The notes under the pieces are model-generated. The model made no database searches and was not told the DNA's origin. It was given only the letters and a program-made list of their open reading frames with translations. Made by a program: the position numbers and the translations under genes. From positions 62,001 through 126,000 of the forward strand of contig JAZREP010000001.1 of NCBI GenBank assembly GCA_045660865.1: 64,000 nucleotides of DNA, in the 5' to 3' direction. Positions 7,789 to 16,679 of this stretch are shown piece by piece. Source of the DNA: CAZRRV01 sp045660865. Lineage in GTDB: Bacteria; Bacillota; Clostridia; Oscillospirales; Acutalibacteraceae. Within the stretch, counting starts at the first letter, position 1, and each line of letters starts with the position of its first letter.

Positions 7789-8610
7789 TTGAAAAACACA
7801 GATAAATTAAACACCTATAATGTTATTGAAAAATGGTATAAAAAACTTGAATTTGACAGCAAATATGATAACGAGTTTTATAAAGCGTTATCAGAAATTT
7901 CTGTGCCTGAAGATACTAATGTTGATGATTATGATTTGGGCTGCCAAGATGGTAAAAGAAACTTTTTATCATACCTTTATATGTGCGAAACTTTGAGCGA
8001 GCAATATAAAAACAAAGGTATTGATGATAAAATATTGCTCGATACTTTATCCGATATTAAACGTTGGTGCAATACTTGGAGCGAACTTAAAGGTGAACTT
8101 TATTTAGGTGAACTCAAATGGCTTTCAATACTTTTAAAATTCAAACTTTTTAGAATAGGTAGGCTGCAATTCCAAATTAGCACAGCAGATGAGGATTACC
8201 CTGATTTTTGTCTAAAAAAGGACGATACCCTTGTTCGTATCCATATCCCGCCCGGCAGTCCGTTAGATGAGGAAATTTGCAAAGATTCAATAGAACAGGC
8301 GAAAGTGTTTTTAGCTAAATATTTCCCCGATGTAGAGTACAAATATTTTGGCTGCAATTCTTGGCTTTTGGATGATACTTTAAAAGAAATCCTGCCTGAA
8401 AACAGCAACATAATAAAATTTGGCAATATGTTTAATAAGGCTAAAACCGAAGAATCCTATGCACTGTTAGGTTTTATATTCAAATGGGGCATTACAGAAA
8501 ATGAAATAAAAGATATGCCCTGCAACACCTCACTTGCCAAAAAGGTAAAACAATACGTTTTAGATGGCAAAAAGTTCCACAAAACCTTTGGCTTAATTAC
8601 AAAAGATTAA
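7789..8610 (+). CDS. Acyltransferase-like protein of the DUF5596/GNAT_C type
   Basis: A 273-residue soluble protein. The N-terminal half is helical (residues 1-120). The C-terminal half carries VRIHIPPGSPLDEEICKDS and YFGCNSWLLDDTLKEILP, wording I associate with the GNAT-like C-terminal acyltransferase family (DUF5596) common in Clostridia. No characterised substrate is known to me. Start: TTG at 7789 is preferred because GGGGA lies 8 nt before it; ATG at 7774 overlaps the previous stop but has no ribosome binding site. Both give the same core protein. Confidence 0.65.
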   Translation: MKNTDKLNTYNVIEKWYKKLEFDSKYDNEFYKALSEISVPEDTNVDDYDLGCQDGKRNFLSYLYMCETLSEQYKNKGIDDKILLDTLSDIKRWCNTWSELKGELYLGELKWLSILLKFKLFRIGRLQFQISTADEDYPDFCLKKDDTLVRIHIPPGSPLDEEICKDSIEQAKVFLAKYFPDVEYKYFGCNSWLLDDTLKEILPENSNIIKFGNMFNKAKTEESYALLGFIFKWGITENEIKDMPCNTSLAKKVKQYVLDGKKFHKTFGLITKD

Positions 8611-8644
8611 AAACATACATAATATAATGAAAGGAGTGAGATAA

Positions 8645-10606
8645 GTGGCGGAAAAATTTGTATTACATTCTGATTATAGCCCGATGGGTGACCAGCCCGA
8701 GGCTATAGAAACGCTTGTAAACGGCGTTTTAAGAGGGGATAAGGAACAAACCCTACTCGGTGTTACTGGTTCGGGTAAAACCTTTACAATGGCGAATATA
8801 ATTGAAAAAGTAAACAAGCCAACACTTGTTCTCGCTCACAATAAAACCCTTGCTGCACAACTTTGCTCAGAGTTCAAAGAATTCTTCCCTGAAAACGCGG
8901 TGGAATACTTTGTCTCCTATTATGATTACTATCAGCCGGAGGCATATATCCCTGGTACGGATACTTATATTGAAAAGGACTCGGCAATAAATGACGAAAT
9001 AGACAAGCTTCGCCATTCGGCTACTTGTGCTTTATCTGAGCGCCGAGATGTTATAATTGTTGCCAGTGTATCTTGTATTTACAGCCTTGGTAACCCAATT
9101 GATTACCGCAATATGGTTATATCCTTGCGTGAGGGAATGACTAAGACACGAGATGAACTTCTTTACAAATTAGTACAATTACAATATGAGCGCAATGACA
9201 TAAATTTTGTGCGTAACAAGTTCCGTGTGCGTGGAGATATTGTTGAAATTTTCCCCGCATATTCAGCCGAAAATGCAATACGAGTAGAGTTTTTTGATGA
9301 CGAAATTGACCGCATCAGCCTTATAACACCTTTAACAGGGGAGGTTAAAGAAAGGCTGGCTCATATTGCTATTTATCCTGCTTCGCACTATATTGTGCCG
9401 GATGATAAAAAAGAGGAAGCCTTGGAAGAATTAAGGCTTGAAATGGAAGATAGAGCAAAGTTTTTTACCGAAAACGGCCAGTTGATTGAGGCTCAGCGTA
9501 TTAGACAGCGAACAGAATATGATATTGAAATGTTGCGTGAAATCGGCACCTGCAAAGGTGTTGAAAACTATTCACGAGTTCTCTCACGCCGTCCGCCCGG
9601 CAGTGTTCCGTTTACCTTGCTTGACTATTTCCCTGACGATTTTTTAATGTTTGTTGACGAATCGCACGTTACATTACCGCAGGTGCGTGGTATGTTTGGA
9701 GGGGATAGAGCACGTAAGGAAAACTTGGTTGATTACGGGTTCCGTTTGCCCTCTGCTTTTGATAACAGACCTTTGAATTTTGATGAATACTATAAAAAAG
9801 TAAACCAGGTTGTTTTTGTTTCGGCTACACCGGGTGAATTTGAAAAACAAAAATCTGCACAAATTGCCGAACAGGTTATTAGACCGACAGGTTTACTTGA
9901 CCCCGAGGTAATTGTAAAGCCCACAGAAGGACAAATTGATGATTTGGTGTCCGAAATCAACTTGCGAATTGAACGCAAAGAGCGTGTTTTAGTCACAACC
10001 TTAACTAAAAAAATGGCTGAAGATTTAACCGATTATCTTGAAAATCTTAACCTAAAGGTTAGATATATGCACTATGACATTGACACAATAGAGCGTATGG
10101 AAATTATTAGAGATTTACGCCTTGGTAATTTTGACGTTTTGGTTGGTATCAACCTTTTGCGTGAGGGTCTTGATATACCTGAGGTGTCTTTAGTAGCTAT
10201 TTTAGATGCCGATAAGGAAGGATTTTTAAGAAGTGAAACCTCACTTGTTCAAACTATCGGCCGTGCGGCTCGAAATGCAGGCGGACAGGTAATAATGTAT
10301 GCCGATAGTGTCACACCATCTATGGAGCGTGCCATTTTGGAAACAGAGCGCCGCCGCCAGAAGCAAATGCAATATAACGAAGAACACGGCATAACGCCTA
10401 AAACTATTGTTAAAGGTGTGCGTGATATTATTGAGCTTACACCTAAGGAGAAGACAGGCGAAAAAGCTTTTAAAAATATGAAGAAGGCTGAAAAAGAAAA
10501 ACTCATTGCCAAGCTTACTGCCGAAATGAAACAGGCGGCAAAAATGCTTGAGTTTGAGCACGCCGCATATCTACGTGACCGCATAAATAAACTGCGTAAC
10601 AGTTAA
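8645..10606 (+). CDS. uvrB: Excinuclease ABC subunit B
   Basis: Damage-verifying helicase-like subunit of nucleotide excision repair. The 653-residue length is normal. Visible are the Walker A GVTGSGKTFTMA (about residues 39-50), the beta-hairpin YYDYYQPEAYIPGTDTYIEKD that inserts between DNA strands, helicase motifs including FVSATPGEFE and QTIGRAARN, and a C-terminal UVR motif (residues 615-650) that contacts UvrC. GTG at 8645 is the start, with AAAGGAG 8 nt upstream. uvrA is not next to it. Confidence 0.97.
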   Translation: MAEKFVLHSDYSPMGDQPEAIETLVNGVLRGDKEQTLLGVTGSGKTFTMANIIEKVNKPTLVLAHNKTLAAQLCSEFKEFFPENAVEYFVSYYDYYQPEAYIPGTDTYIEKDSAINDEIDKLRHSATCALSERRDVIIVASVSCIYSLGNPIDYRNMVISLREGMTKTRDELLYKLVQLQYERNDINFVRNKFRVRGDIVEIFPAYSAENAIRVEFFDDEIDRISLITPLTGEVKERLAHIAIYPASHYIVPDDKKEEALEELRLEMEDRAKFFTENGQLIEAQRIRQRTEYDIEMLREIGTCKGVENYSRVLSRRPPGSVPFTLLDYFPDDFLMFVDESHVTLPQVRGMFGGDRARKENLVDYGFRLPSAFDNRPLNFDEYYKKVNQVVFVSATPGEFEKQKSAQIAEQVIRPTGLLDPEVIVKPTEGQIDDLVSEINLRIERKERVLVTTLTKKMAEDLTDYLENLNLKVRYMHYDIDTIERMEIIRDLRLGNFDVLVGINLLREGLDIPEVSLVAILDADKEGFLRSETSLVQTIGRAARNAGGQVIMYADSVTPSMERAILETERRRQKQMQYNEEHGITPKTIVKGVRDIIELTPKEKTGEKAFKNMKKAEKEKLIAKLTAEMKQAAKMLEFEHAAYLRDRINKLRNS

Positions 10607-10638
10607 AAAGCAGATGGCTTTTGCCATCTGCTTTTTTT
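10605..10638. terminator. Bidirectional terminator between uvrB and cotJC
   Basis: Stem AAAAAGCAGATGGC / GCCATCTGCTTTTT with a 4-nt loop and a T7 tail. It sits between convergent genes and has an A run on the other side, so it can serve both. Confidence 0.9.
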
Positions 10639-10639
10639 A

Positions 10640-11236
10640 CTATTTGTCAAAACTTGGGTTAATAGCGTAGAAATTTTTAGAATCTAATTTCTCGGTAGCA
10701 AGGCGTAAGCCCTCACCAAAGCGTTGATAGTGTACTATCTCACGCTGGCGTAAGAACTTGATTACATCGGCAACATCGGGGTCATCGCACATACGAAGAA
10801 TGTTGTCGTAGGTTGTTCTTGCTTTTTGCTCTGCGGCAAGGTTTTCGTGCAGGTCTGTTAGTACATCGCCTTTTGATTGAATATAAGCCGCTGTAAAGGG
10901 TACACCTGCGGCTGATGCCGGATAAACACCTGAGGTGTGGTCAACAAAATAAGCGTCAAAACCGCCCTTTTTGATATCTTCTTCACTTAAATTACGTGTA
11001 AGCTGATAAACCAAAGCGCCTACCATTTCAAGGTGCGCAAGTTCCTCGGTACCGATGTCGGTTAACAGTCCCTTAAGCTCTGCATAAGGCATAGAAAAAC
11101 GCTGACTGAGATAACGCAAACTTGCTGCGAGTTCTCCGTCAGGACCGCCGTACTGTGACATAATATACTGTGCCAGTTTCGGGTTTGTGTTTTTAATCTT
11201 TACCGGGTACTGGAGCTTCTTTTCATACATCCACAT
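10640..11236 (-). CDS. cotJC: Spore coat protein CotJC, manganese-catalase-like
   Basis: Inner spore-coat protein with a ferritin-like di-manganese catalase fold. The 198-residue product starts MWMYEKKLQYPVKIKN, the typical CotJC opening. Metal-ligand signatures visible are the GTEELAHLEMVG stretch (about residues 61-72) and EQKARTTYDNILR (about 134-146), with REIVHYQRFGE near residue 165. It directly abuts cotJB with a ribosome binding site (GGAGG) inside the cotJB end. It is likely made in the mother cell under sigma-E, by analogy with B. subtilis. Confidence 0.93.
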   Translation of the reverse strand: MWMYEKKLQYPVKIKNTNPKLAQYIMSQYGGPDGELAASLRYLSQRFSMPYAELKGLLTDIGTEELAHLEMVGALVYQLTRNLSEEDIKKGGFDAYFVDHTSGVYPASAAGVPFTAAYIQSKGDVLTDLHENLAAEQKARTTYDNILRMCDDPDVADVIKFLRQREIVHYQRFGEGLRLATEKLDSKNFYAINPSFDK

Positions 11237-11491
11237 TTAGTTTGCCTCCTTTTCCCACGGCCACGGATTGTTAATCCAGGTGAAACTCATATCGTCAATA
11301 GTATCGGATACTGTTAAGGGGCCGAATTTTTCTTGGAATTCATGCTGAAGACGTTCAGCCTCGCGACGGTATTTCTGCATAGCTTTTAATGCGTCTTTAT
11401 CTTGAGGGTGTGTGTCAAGATAAATGTGCATTTCCCAAGCTGCAAACTGTGCGGCTGACAGTTGTCGTAACAATGTTTCTCTATCTTTCAT
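11237..11491 (-). CDS. cotJB: Spore coat protein CotJB
   Basis: An 84-residue coat assembly protein. The opening RETLLRQLSAAQFAAWEMHIYLDTHP and the C-terminal FTWINNPWPWEKE are the CotJB family signatures. It lies between cotJA (4-nt gap) and cotJC (directly abutting), which is the conserved cotJABC order. Confidence 0.92.
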   Translation of the reverse strand: MKDRETLLRQLSAAQFAAWEMHIYLDTHPQDKDALKAMQKYRREAERLQHEFQEKFGPLTVSDTIDDMSFTWINNPWPWEKEAN

Positions 11492-11495
11492 TTTT

Positions 11496-11738
11496 TTACC
11501 TCCATTTTACGAATTTGCCTTTAAAAGGCTTATTCAGTTCGGGGAAGAGTGTACCGTTTGCAAGGGCAGTCATTGGCTCGTATACATCCTTAAACGCCTG
11601 CATCGGTACATAGGCCATTGTTAAGGGTAAACTGTCTATGCAGTCCTTGTTATAATTGCAGGCAGATTTTTGGGACATAGTATGCGGTTTCTGTTCCATT
11701 TGTAGCAGTTCCTCTAAATAGTTTGTAAAATCTTGCAT
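11496..11738 (-). CDS. cotJA: Spore coat protein CotJA
   Basis: An 80-residue coat-associated protein, first gene of cotJABC. The family core is LPLTMAYVPMQAFKDVYEP, followed by a leaderless tail with LFPELNKPF. The N-terminal 35 residues, with YNKDC, are variable in the family. TTGGAGG lies 7 nt before the start. I looked for a sigma-E promoter upstream and found none convincing. Confidence 0.9.
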   Translation of the reverse strand: MQDFTNYLEELLQMEQKPHTMSQKSACNYNKDCIDSLPLTMAYVPMQAFKDVYEPMTALANGTLFPELNKPFKGKFVKWR

Positions 11739-11814
11739 TTTTTTACCTCCAATATTGTTTTGCGCCTATTTCATACTATTTTGTCCCAATCGGTTTTGAC
11801 ACAAAGAAAAGCAA

Positions 11815-11851
11815 TAAAAAACTCCTATGGCGTTTGCCATAGGAGTTTTTT
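11815..11851 (-). terminator. Terminator of the potABCD operon
   Basis: Inverted repeat AAAAAACTCCTATGGC / GCCATAGGAGTTTTTT, 16 bp with a 4-nt loop. On the minus strand it lies directly after the potD stop codon and separates it from cotJA. Confidence 0.9.
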
Positions 11852-12979
11852 CTAATCTAATTTAACTTGTTCCCAAAGTTTTTCGTAGTAGGACCTAATC
11901 TCAGGGTCTAAATCGTGGAAGTATTGGGTTTTTGGTTTTTTGTCTTCGGCAGGATATAAATACTCGTTATCCTTTAAAGAATATTCATCTAGCTCTAAAA
12001 CCGCTGAGTTAGGTGTTGCGTAGCAAATGTATTCAGCATGCTGCAAAGCAATTTGAGCTTCGAGTAAGAAGTTAATATAAAGCATAGCGGCATCAAAGTT
12101 TTGTGCGTTTTTCGGGACACATATAGAGTCTACGAAAATATTGGTGCCTTCTTTTGGATAAACGAATTTCAGGTTTTCGTTATTCTGTGCCATAGAAAGG
12201 TAATCGCCTGCATAGTAAGGAGCAATTGCCGCTTCTTCACCCTCCATTTTGTCAAACACCTCATCCATAACGTATGACTGGAGAATAGGCTTTTGTTCTT
12301 TTAACTTCTCTGCTGCTTTATCCCAATCGGCTTTGTTGGTGCTGTTTATGTCTTGACCGAGATAAAAGTGAGAAATTGCAAAAGCATCACGGGGATTGTT
12401 GAAGGTAAGAACATTGTTCTTGTATTCTTCATCCCACATAACACCCCAACTGTCGGGCGCTTTGCTTACCATAGTTTCGTTGTAGATAAGACCTACCATA
12501 CCAACTGAGTAGGGAACAGAGTATTCATTGTTGGGGTCAAAATACAAATTTTTATATTCGCTTGAAATATTTTTGTAGTTATCTAACTTTGAAAAGTCTA
12601 ACTTTTGCAGTAAGTCCTCAGCAATTAAGCGCTGTATCATATAATCTGAAGGAATGATAACGTCGTATGAAATACCACCGCTTTTAAGTTTTGAATACAT
12701 TGTTTCGTTGCTGTCAAAGAACAGGTAGTTTATTTCAATGCCGGTAAGGTCGGTAAAGATCTTGTTAATATCAAGGCTTCCGTATTTTCCGTCCGAAATA
12801 TATTCACCCCAGTTGAAAACATTGAGTGTGATACCGGAAAACTTTTCAACCTCGTTGTTTTTCAATTGTTGAAACAAGGGGGAGGAATATTCTATATTAG
12901 CAGCTTCATTTCCACCGCAACCCGAGAAGCAGGAAAGAGCTAAAAAGACACACAAAAATACTGCAAGTTTTTTTATCAT
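11852..12979 (-). CDS. potD: Spermidine/putrescine ABC transporter, substrate-binding lipoprotein
   Basis: Extracellular polyamine-binding protein of 375 residues, anchored by lipid at Cys21 (signal peptide ending ALSCFSGC). Family features are LNVFNWGEYI near the N-terminus, GISYDVIIPSDYMIQRLI around residue 116, and ALQHAEYICYATPN near 310. It is the last of four genes in transport order potA-potB-potC-potD, starting 4 nt after potC. Confidence 0.93.
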   Translation of the reverse strand: MIKKLAVFLCVFLALSCFSGCGGNEAANIEYSSPLFQQLKNNEVEKFSGITLNVFNWGEYISDGKYGSLDINKIFTDLTGIEINYLFFDSNETMYSKLKSGGISYDVIIPSDYMIQRLIAEDLLQKLDFSKLDNYKNISSEYKNLYFDPNNEYSVPYSVGMVGLIYNETMVSKAPDSWGVMWDEEYKNNVLTFNNPRDAFAISHFYLGQDINSTNKADWDKAAEKLKEQKPILQSYVMDEVFDKMEGEEAAIAPYYAGDYLSMAQNNENLKFVYPKEGTNIFVDSICVPKNAQNFDAAMLYINFLLEAQIALQHAEYICYATPNSAVLELDEYSLKDNEYLYPAEDKKPKTQYFHDLDPEIRSYYEKLWEQVKLD

Positions 12980-12983
12980 TTAA

Positions 12984-13790
12984 TTAAATTCTCCTTTTTT
13001 CTTTTTTAGCTGAACGAATTTGGTTAATGTTCAGTAAAATTAACAATACAAGCACTGAAAGGAAAATCAGTGAGGAAAGTGCATACATATCGGGAGTGAC
13101 ACGCTTTTTTGTCATAGCAAAAATACGAATAGGTAAGGTCTGGAAATCAGAACCGCTTGTAAAATAGCTTATAACAAAATCATCTAACGACAATGTAAAA
13201 GAAGTGACAAAGCCCGAAACAATACCAGAGGATATTGATGGAATAATCACCTTGAAAAAGGCTTTGACAGGTGTACAGCCCAAGTCCCTTGCCGCTTCTG
13301 ACAGATGCGGGTCAGTCTGTCTTAATTTCGGCATAACCGATAAAATAACATAAGGCAGATTAAATGTAATATGGGCAATAAGCAAGGTTAAAAAACCAAG
13401 TGAATTTGAACTGTTAAGCATTTTGCCTATGAATACGAACAAAAGCATCATTGAAATACCCGTAACGATGTCTGGATTCATCATAGGAATATTCGTAACG
13501 GTCATAACAGTTGAACGAGCCAGGTGATTACGGTAAGAAAAGATACCTACCGCAGCAGCTGTACCCATAACGGTTGCAAGAAGTGCAGAGGACACCGCTA
13601 AAATTATGGTGTTACGAAAGGCATCAATTGTAACAGTGTCATTTAACAGCTCAAGGTACCATCGGACAGAAAAGCCCGCAAATTGCGACGTACTGTTTGT
13701 GGCATTAAAGGAAAAAATAACCATAATAAACAGCGGTGCATAAAGAAATAAAAAGATAAGAGCCACATAGATTTTGGAGAGGTATTTCAT
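12984..13790 (-). CDS. potC: Spermidine/putrescine ABC transporter permease
   Basis: Second membrane subunit of the polyamine importer: 268 residues, six membrane segments, and the inner-membrane EAA loop SEAARDLGCTPVKAFFKVIIP at about residues 162-182, which docks onto PotA. The start ATG overlaps the potB stop (ATGA), so the two permeases are translationally coupled. Confidence 0.93.
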   Translation of the reverse strand: MKYLSKIYVALIFLFLYAPLFIMVIFSFNATNSTSQFAGFSVRWYLELLNDTVTIDAFRNTIILAVSSALLATVMGTAAAVGIFSYRNHLARSTVMTVTNIPMMNPDIVTGISMMLLFVFIGKMLNSSNSLGFLTLLIAHITFNLPYVILSVMPKLRQTDPHLSEAARDLGCTPVKAFFKVIIPSISSGIVSGFVTSFTLSLDDFVISYFTSGSDFQTLPIRIFAMTKKRVTPDMYALSSLIFLSVLVLLILLNINQIRSAKKEKRRI

Positions 13791-14608
13791 ACAATAACAC
13801 CTCCGTCATCATCTGCAAAGCGGTTCATTACTGCCATACAGATTAAAATCATAAGCATTAGAACTAACGAGAGGGAAGCGCCCAGATTGTAATTGTAGGA
13901 CTGCTGGAACTGCATTTCAATTACGTCACCGATTAGCAGGGTTTTACCTCCGCCCAGTTTTTGCGAAATATAGAATGTGCTGACTGACGGTACAAATACC
14001 ATTGTTATTCCGGAAATTACACCCGGCATACTCAAAGGAAGAATTACTCTTTTTAAGGTCTTGATAGGATTACAGCCAAGGTCATCGGCCGCTTCTATAA
14101 GAGAATTATCAATTTTTGAGAGTGCCGTATAAATCGGTAGAATCATATATGGCAGGAAATTATATACCATACCGAGTATAACTGCACCGGGAGTGTTAAT
14201 CATTTGCACAGGGCCAAAACCAAGCTTTTCAAAAAACTGGTTTAAAATACCCTTGTTTGCAAGGATAGTAATCCAGGAATATGTGCGGATAAGGAAATTC
14301 ATCCACATAGGTAGCATTATAAGAATAATAATTATGCTCTGGGAGGCGCCTTTCATTCTTGCCATTATATACGCTAACGGATAAGCCAAAATTAGCGAAA
14401 TTACTGTGGCAAGAAAAGCGTAACCAATAGAAATTAAAAATACTTCCTTGTACTCTAAAAGTACTGTAATGTTTGCTAAAGTAAATTCACCGTTTGCATC
14501 GGTAAAAGAATAATAAGCAACCATTAACATAGGAACAACAATGAAAATTAAAGACCAGAGCAGATAGGGTGAAGCCACCCAACGATTGCCGAAAGGTTTA
14601 TTCTTCAA
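13787..14608 (-). CDS. potB: Spermidine/putrescine ABC transporter permease
   Basis: First membrane subunit of the polyamine importer: 273 residues with six membrane segments. The EAA loop is IEAADDLGCNPIKTLKRVILP. The start was placed at TTG 14608, with CGGAGG 10 nt upstream; this overlaps the potA stop by 11 bases. A longer reading frame begins inside potA but its first 19 residues are basic and match no permease N-terminus. Confidence 0.92.
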   Translation of the reverse strand: MKNKPFGNRWVASPYLLWSLIFIVVPMLMVAYYSFTDANGEFTLANITVLLEYKEVFLISIGYAFLATVISLILAYPLAYIMARMKGASQSIIIILIMLPMWMNFLIRTYSWITILANKGILNQFFEKLGFGPVQMINTPGAVILGMVYNFLPYMILPIYTALSKIDNSLIEAADDLGCNPIKTLKRVILPLSMPGVISGITMVFVPSVSTFYISQKLGGGKTLLIGDVIEMQFQQSYNYNLGASLSLVLMLMILICMAVMNRFADDDGGVIV

Positions 14609-15743
14609 TTTTCTTTTCCTCCGTTTCAAAAGGCTCCTCAGGAGCAGATAAGAGTTCAATCTCATCGGAGTAGGTACTGTAATCTCCGTACAGTCCGGAG
14701 TAACAGGACTTTTTCATTATGTGAATAGCGTCAGGCTCAATGTAAAGACCAACTCTGTCACCAACAAAACTTTCCTCAGTGGTTTGTATCATCCATTTGA
14801 AACCGCCGATATCAACAATAATTTCATAATGAACACCAAGGAAGGTTACAGAGGTAACAACACCTGTAAGCATACCCTTAATAGGTTCAACAATGTCAAC
14901 GTCCTCAGGACGAACTACAACGTCGACCTCTTCGTTTTCAGCAAAGCCTTTGTCTAAACAGGTGAAGGTTGCGCCCGAAAACTGTGCTTTATAATCGGCT
15001 AACATTTTGCCGTCAAGGATATTTGATTCGCCTATGAAATCAGCAACGAAGGCGTTTTCAGGCTCGTTATATATATCCTTGGGAGAACCAATTTGTTGCA
15101 CGCTGCCACCATCCATAACAACAACTGTGTCAGACATGGTAAGAGCTTCTTCTTGGTCGTGGGTTACGAATATAAAGGTGATTCCTAATTGCTGTTGGAT
15201 TTTCTTTAACTCGTTTTGCATATCCTTGCGCAATTTCAAATCAAGTGCGGCAAGCGGCTCGTCTAGCAGCAACACTTTCGGTCTGTTGATGACCGCACGG
15301 GCAATTGCTACACGCTGTTGCTGACCACCTGATAAAGTAGAGATATTGCGTTTCTCTAATCCCTTTAAGTTTACAAATTCCAGCATTTCCTCAACAAGTG
15401 GCTTGATTTCCTTTTCCTTCAAACCTTTTACTCGTAAAGCAAAGGCAATGTTTTCGTAAACATTCAAATGCGGAAAAAGGGCATAACGCTGAAAAATGGT
15501 GTTAACCTGACGCTTGTGCGCCGGAACACCATTGATTTTTTCGCCTTCAAAAAGTATGTCACCATTGTCGGGCTCCAAAAAGCCTGCAATTAAGCGAAGG
15601 GTTGTGGTTTTACCGCAACCTGAAGGCCCAAGCAGAGTGACAAATTCCCCATCCTTAATCGAAAGGTTTAAATCTTTCAAGATAACCTCATCGTCAAAGG
15701 AAACGGAAATGTTTTTGAGTTCTATTATATTTTGTTTTGACAT
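14598..15743 (-). CDS. potA: Spermidine/putrescine ABC transporter ATP-binding protein
   Basis: ATPase of the polyamine importer, 381 residues. Walker A is GPSGCGKTT (about 38-46), signature LSGGQQQR (about 138), Walker B LLLDEP (about 158), and the H-loop VTHDQEEA follows. The last 130 residues are the TOBE regulatory domain. The start lies 7 nt after a GGGGGA ribosome binding site that is partly held in a long-range stem (see the leader entry), so expression of the operon may be controlled at this point. Confidence 0.95.
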   Translation of the reverse strand: MSKQNIIELKNISVSFDDEVILKDLNLSIKDGEFVTLLGPSGCGKTTTLRLIAGFLEPDNGDILFEGEKINGVPAHKRQVNTIFQRYALFPHLNVYENIAFALRVKGLKEKEIKPLVEEMLEFVNLKGLEKRNISTLSGGQQQRVAIARAVINRPKVLLLDEPLAALDLKLRKDMQNELKKIQQQLGITFIFVTHDQEEALTMSDTVVVMDGGSVQQIGSPKDIYNEPENAFVADFIGESNILDGKMLADYKAQFSGATFTCLDKGFAENEEVDVVVRPEDVDIVEPIKGMLTGVVTSVTFLGVHYEIIVDIGGFKWMIQTTEESFVGDRVGLYIEPDAIHIMKKSCYSGLYGDYSTYSDEIELLSAPEEPFETEEKKIEE

Positions 15744-15955
15744 TTAAGCATCCCCCTTTGCGGACACAGAGTGCCGCCAAAGCTAGTTAGTAGCTCTGCG
15801 CGATACCCGTGACATCGCTGCAAAATGCCCTCCGCAAAGGGTTTTTCATAGTCCTCTTGCCATACGACAGGAACTACGGCATAGTGCTTGATATCACTTT
15901 TCAACACAGATGCAAAAAAATGTGACTGTATTAAATTTTAAAATATATATACAGA
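15744..15955 (-). promoter_or_regulatory. Structured 5' leader of potABCD, candidate cis-regulatory RNA
   Basis: The inferred transcript start (about 15955) leaves a leader of about 210 nt before potA. A perfect 11-bp stem pairs CCCTTTGCGGA (15841-15831) with TCCGCAAAGGG (15764-15754) and encloses about 66 nt. Inside are GCGAT/ATCGC (15818-15814 with 15804-15800) and AGCTA/TAGCT with a 5-nt loop (15795-15781). An alternative CAGAG/CTCTG pairing competes with the latter. The 3' arm covers three of the five G of the potA ribosome binding site, and no T run follows, so translational control is the natural reading. It matches no riboswitch class I can name. A repeat element is the alternative. 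Confidence 0.5.
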
Positions 15956-15962
15956 TAAGATA

Positions 15963-15991
15963 AATATAGAAAAAAACCGCCAAAAAGTCAA
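15963..15991 (-). promoter_or_regulatory. Sigma-A promoter of potABCD
   Basis: On the minus strand TTGACT (15991-15986), a 17-bp spacer and TATATT (15968-15963). It is the best match to consensus in the 429-bp gap between potA and ruvC and implies a long untranslated leader. The rest of this gap (15992-16113) is AT-rich and shows nothing else. Confidence 0.65.
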
Positions 15992-16113
15992 GTGTTTTTT
16001 AAGAATATTGCGTAAAAAACAGGATAAAAGAGAAAATAGTCGAATTTATAACCGTGATGCAATAAAAATAATGGAAAATAAGGGAAATTATACTATATTA
16101 AAGCTAATTTAGG

Positions 16114-16142
16114 TTGCGAAATATAAACACTTGTGTTATAAT
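16114..16142 (+). promoter_or_regulatory. Sigma-A promoter of the ruvCAB operon
   Basis: TTGCGA (16114-16119), a 17-bp spacer and a perfect TATAAT (16137-16142), 31 bp before the ruvC start codon. Confidence 0.75.
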
Positions 16143-16172
16143 AATTTGGAATATATTGTGGGGTGATAGGCA

Positions 16173-16679
16173 ATGCGCATATTAGGTATTGACCCGGGAT
16201 ATGCAATTGTAGGTTACGGCGTTTTAGATTACGACTCTAATCGCTTTAAAACAGTTGATTACGGTGCTATACTTACGCCGGCAAAAACACCTTTTTGTGA
16301 CCGAATTGAAAAAATCTTTGATGAGTTGTGCGAAATTATTCGTAACAATCGTGTAGATGTTCTTTCTATTGAGAAACTTTACTTTAATTCTAACACAACA
16401 ACTGCTATTGATGTAGCGCAAGCCAGAGGTGTTATATTGCTTGCCGCAAAAAAGTTTAAAATACCTGTTTTTGAATACACACCCCTACAAGTCAAGCAAG
16501 CAGTAACAGGTTATGGCAGAGCTGAAAAACAGCAGATAATGGAGCTTACCAGAATAATACTGAATCTTGATAAGGTTCCTAAGCCTGACGATACCGCTGA
16601 CGCATTAGCAATTGCTATTTGCCACGGCCACAATGCCGGTTCTTTAATGAGCCGCATCAAACTGGAGGATATGAAATGA
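16173..16679 (+). CDS. ruvC: Crossover junction endodeoxyribonuclease RuvC
   Basis: Resolves Holliday junctions by paired nicking. The 168-residue protein has the RNase-H-like acidic residues: Asp7 in GIDPG, Glu68 in SIEKLYF, and Asp138/Asp141 in KPDDTADALAIA. GTGGGGTGAT precedes the ATG. It is the first gene of ruvCAB and overlaps ruvA by four bases (ATGA). Confidence 0.96.
   Translation: MRILGIDPGYAIVGYGVLDYDSNRFKTVDYGAILTPAKTPFCDRIEKIFDELCEIIRNNRVDVLSIEKLYFNSNTTTAIDVAQARGVILLAAKKFKIPVFEYTPLQVKQAVTGYGRAEKQQIMELTRIILNLDKVPKPDDTADALAIAICHGHNAGSLMSRIKLEDMK

Noticed and set aside
11739..11810. A sigma-E promoter for cotJABC
   Set aside because: The best candidate on the minus strand (AAAACAAT about 15 bp after an AT-rich block) matches too few positions in both boxes to report.
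15725..15907. A 60-codon frame (GTG start) on the minus strand inside the potA leader
   Set aside because: It has no ribosome binding site, it runs through the stem arms and into potA, and it resembles no protein I know. The RNA structure explains this stretch better, though a leader peptide cannot be fully excluded.
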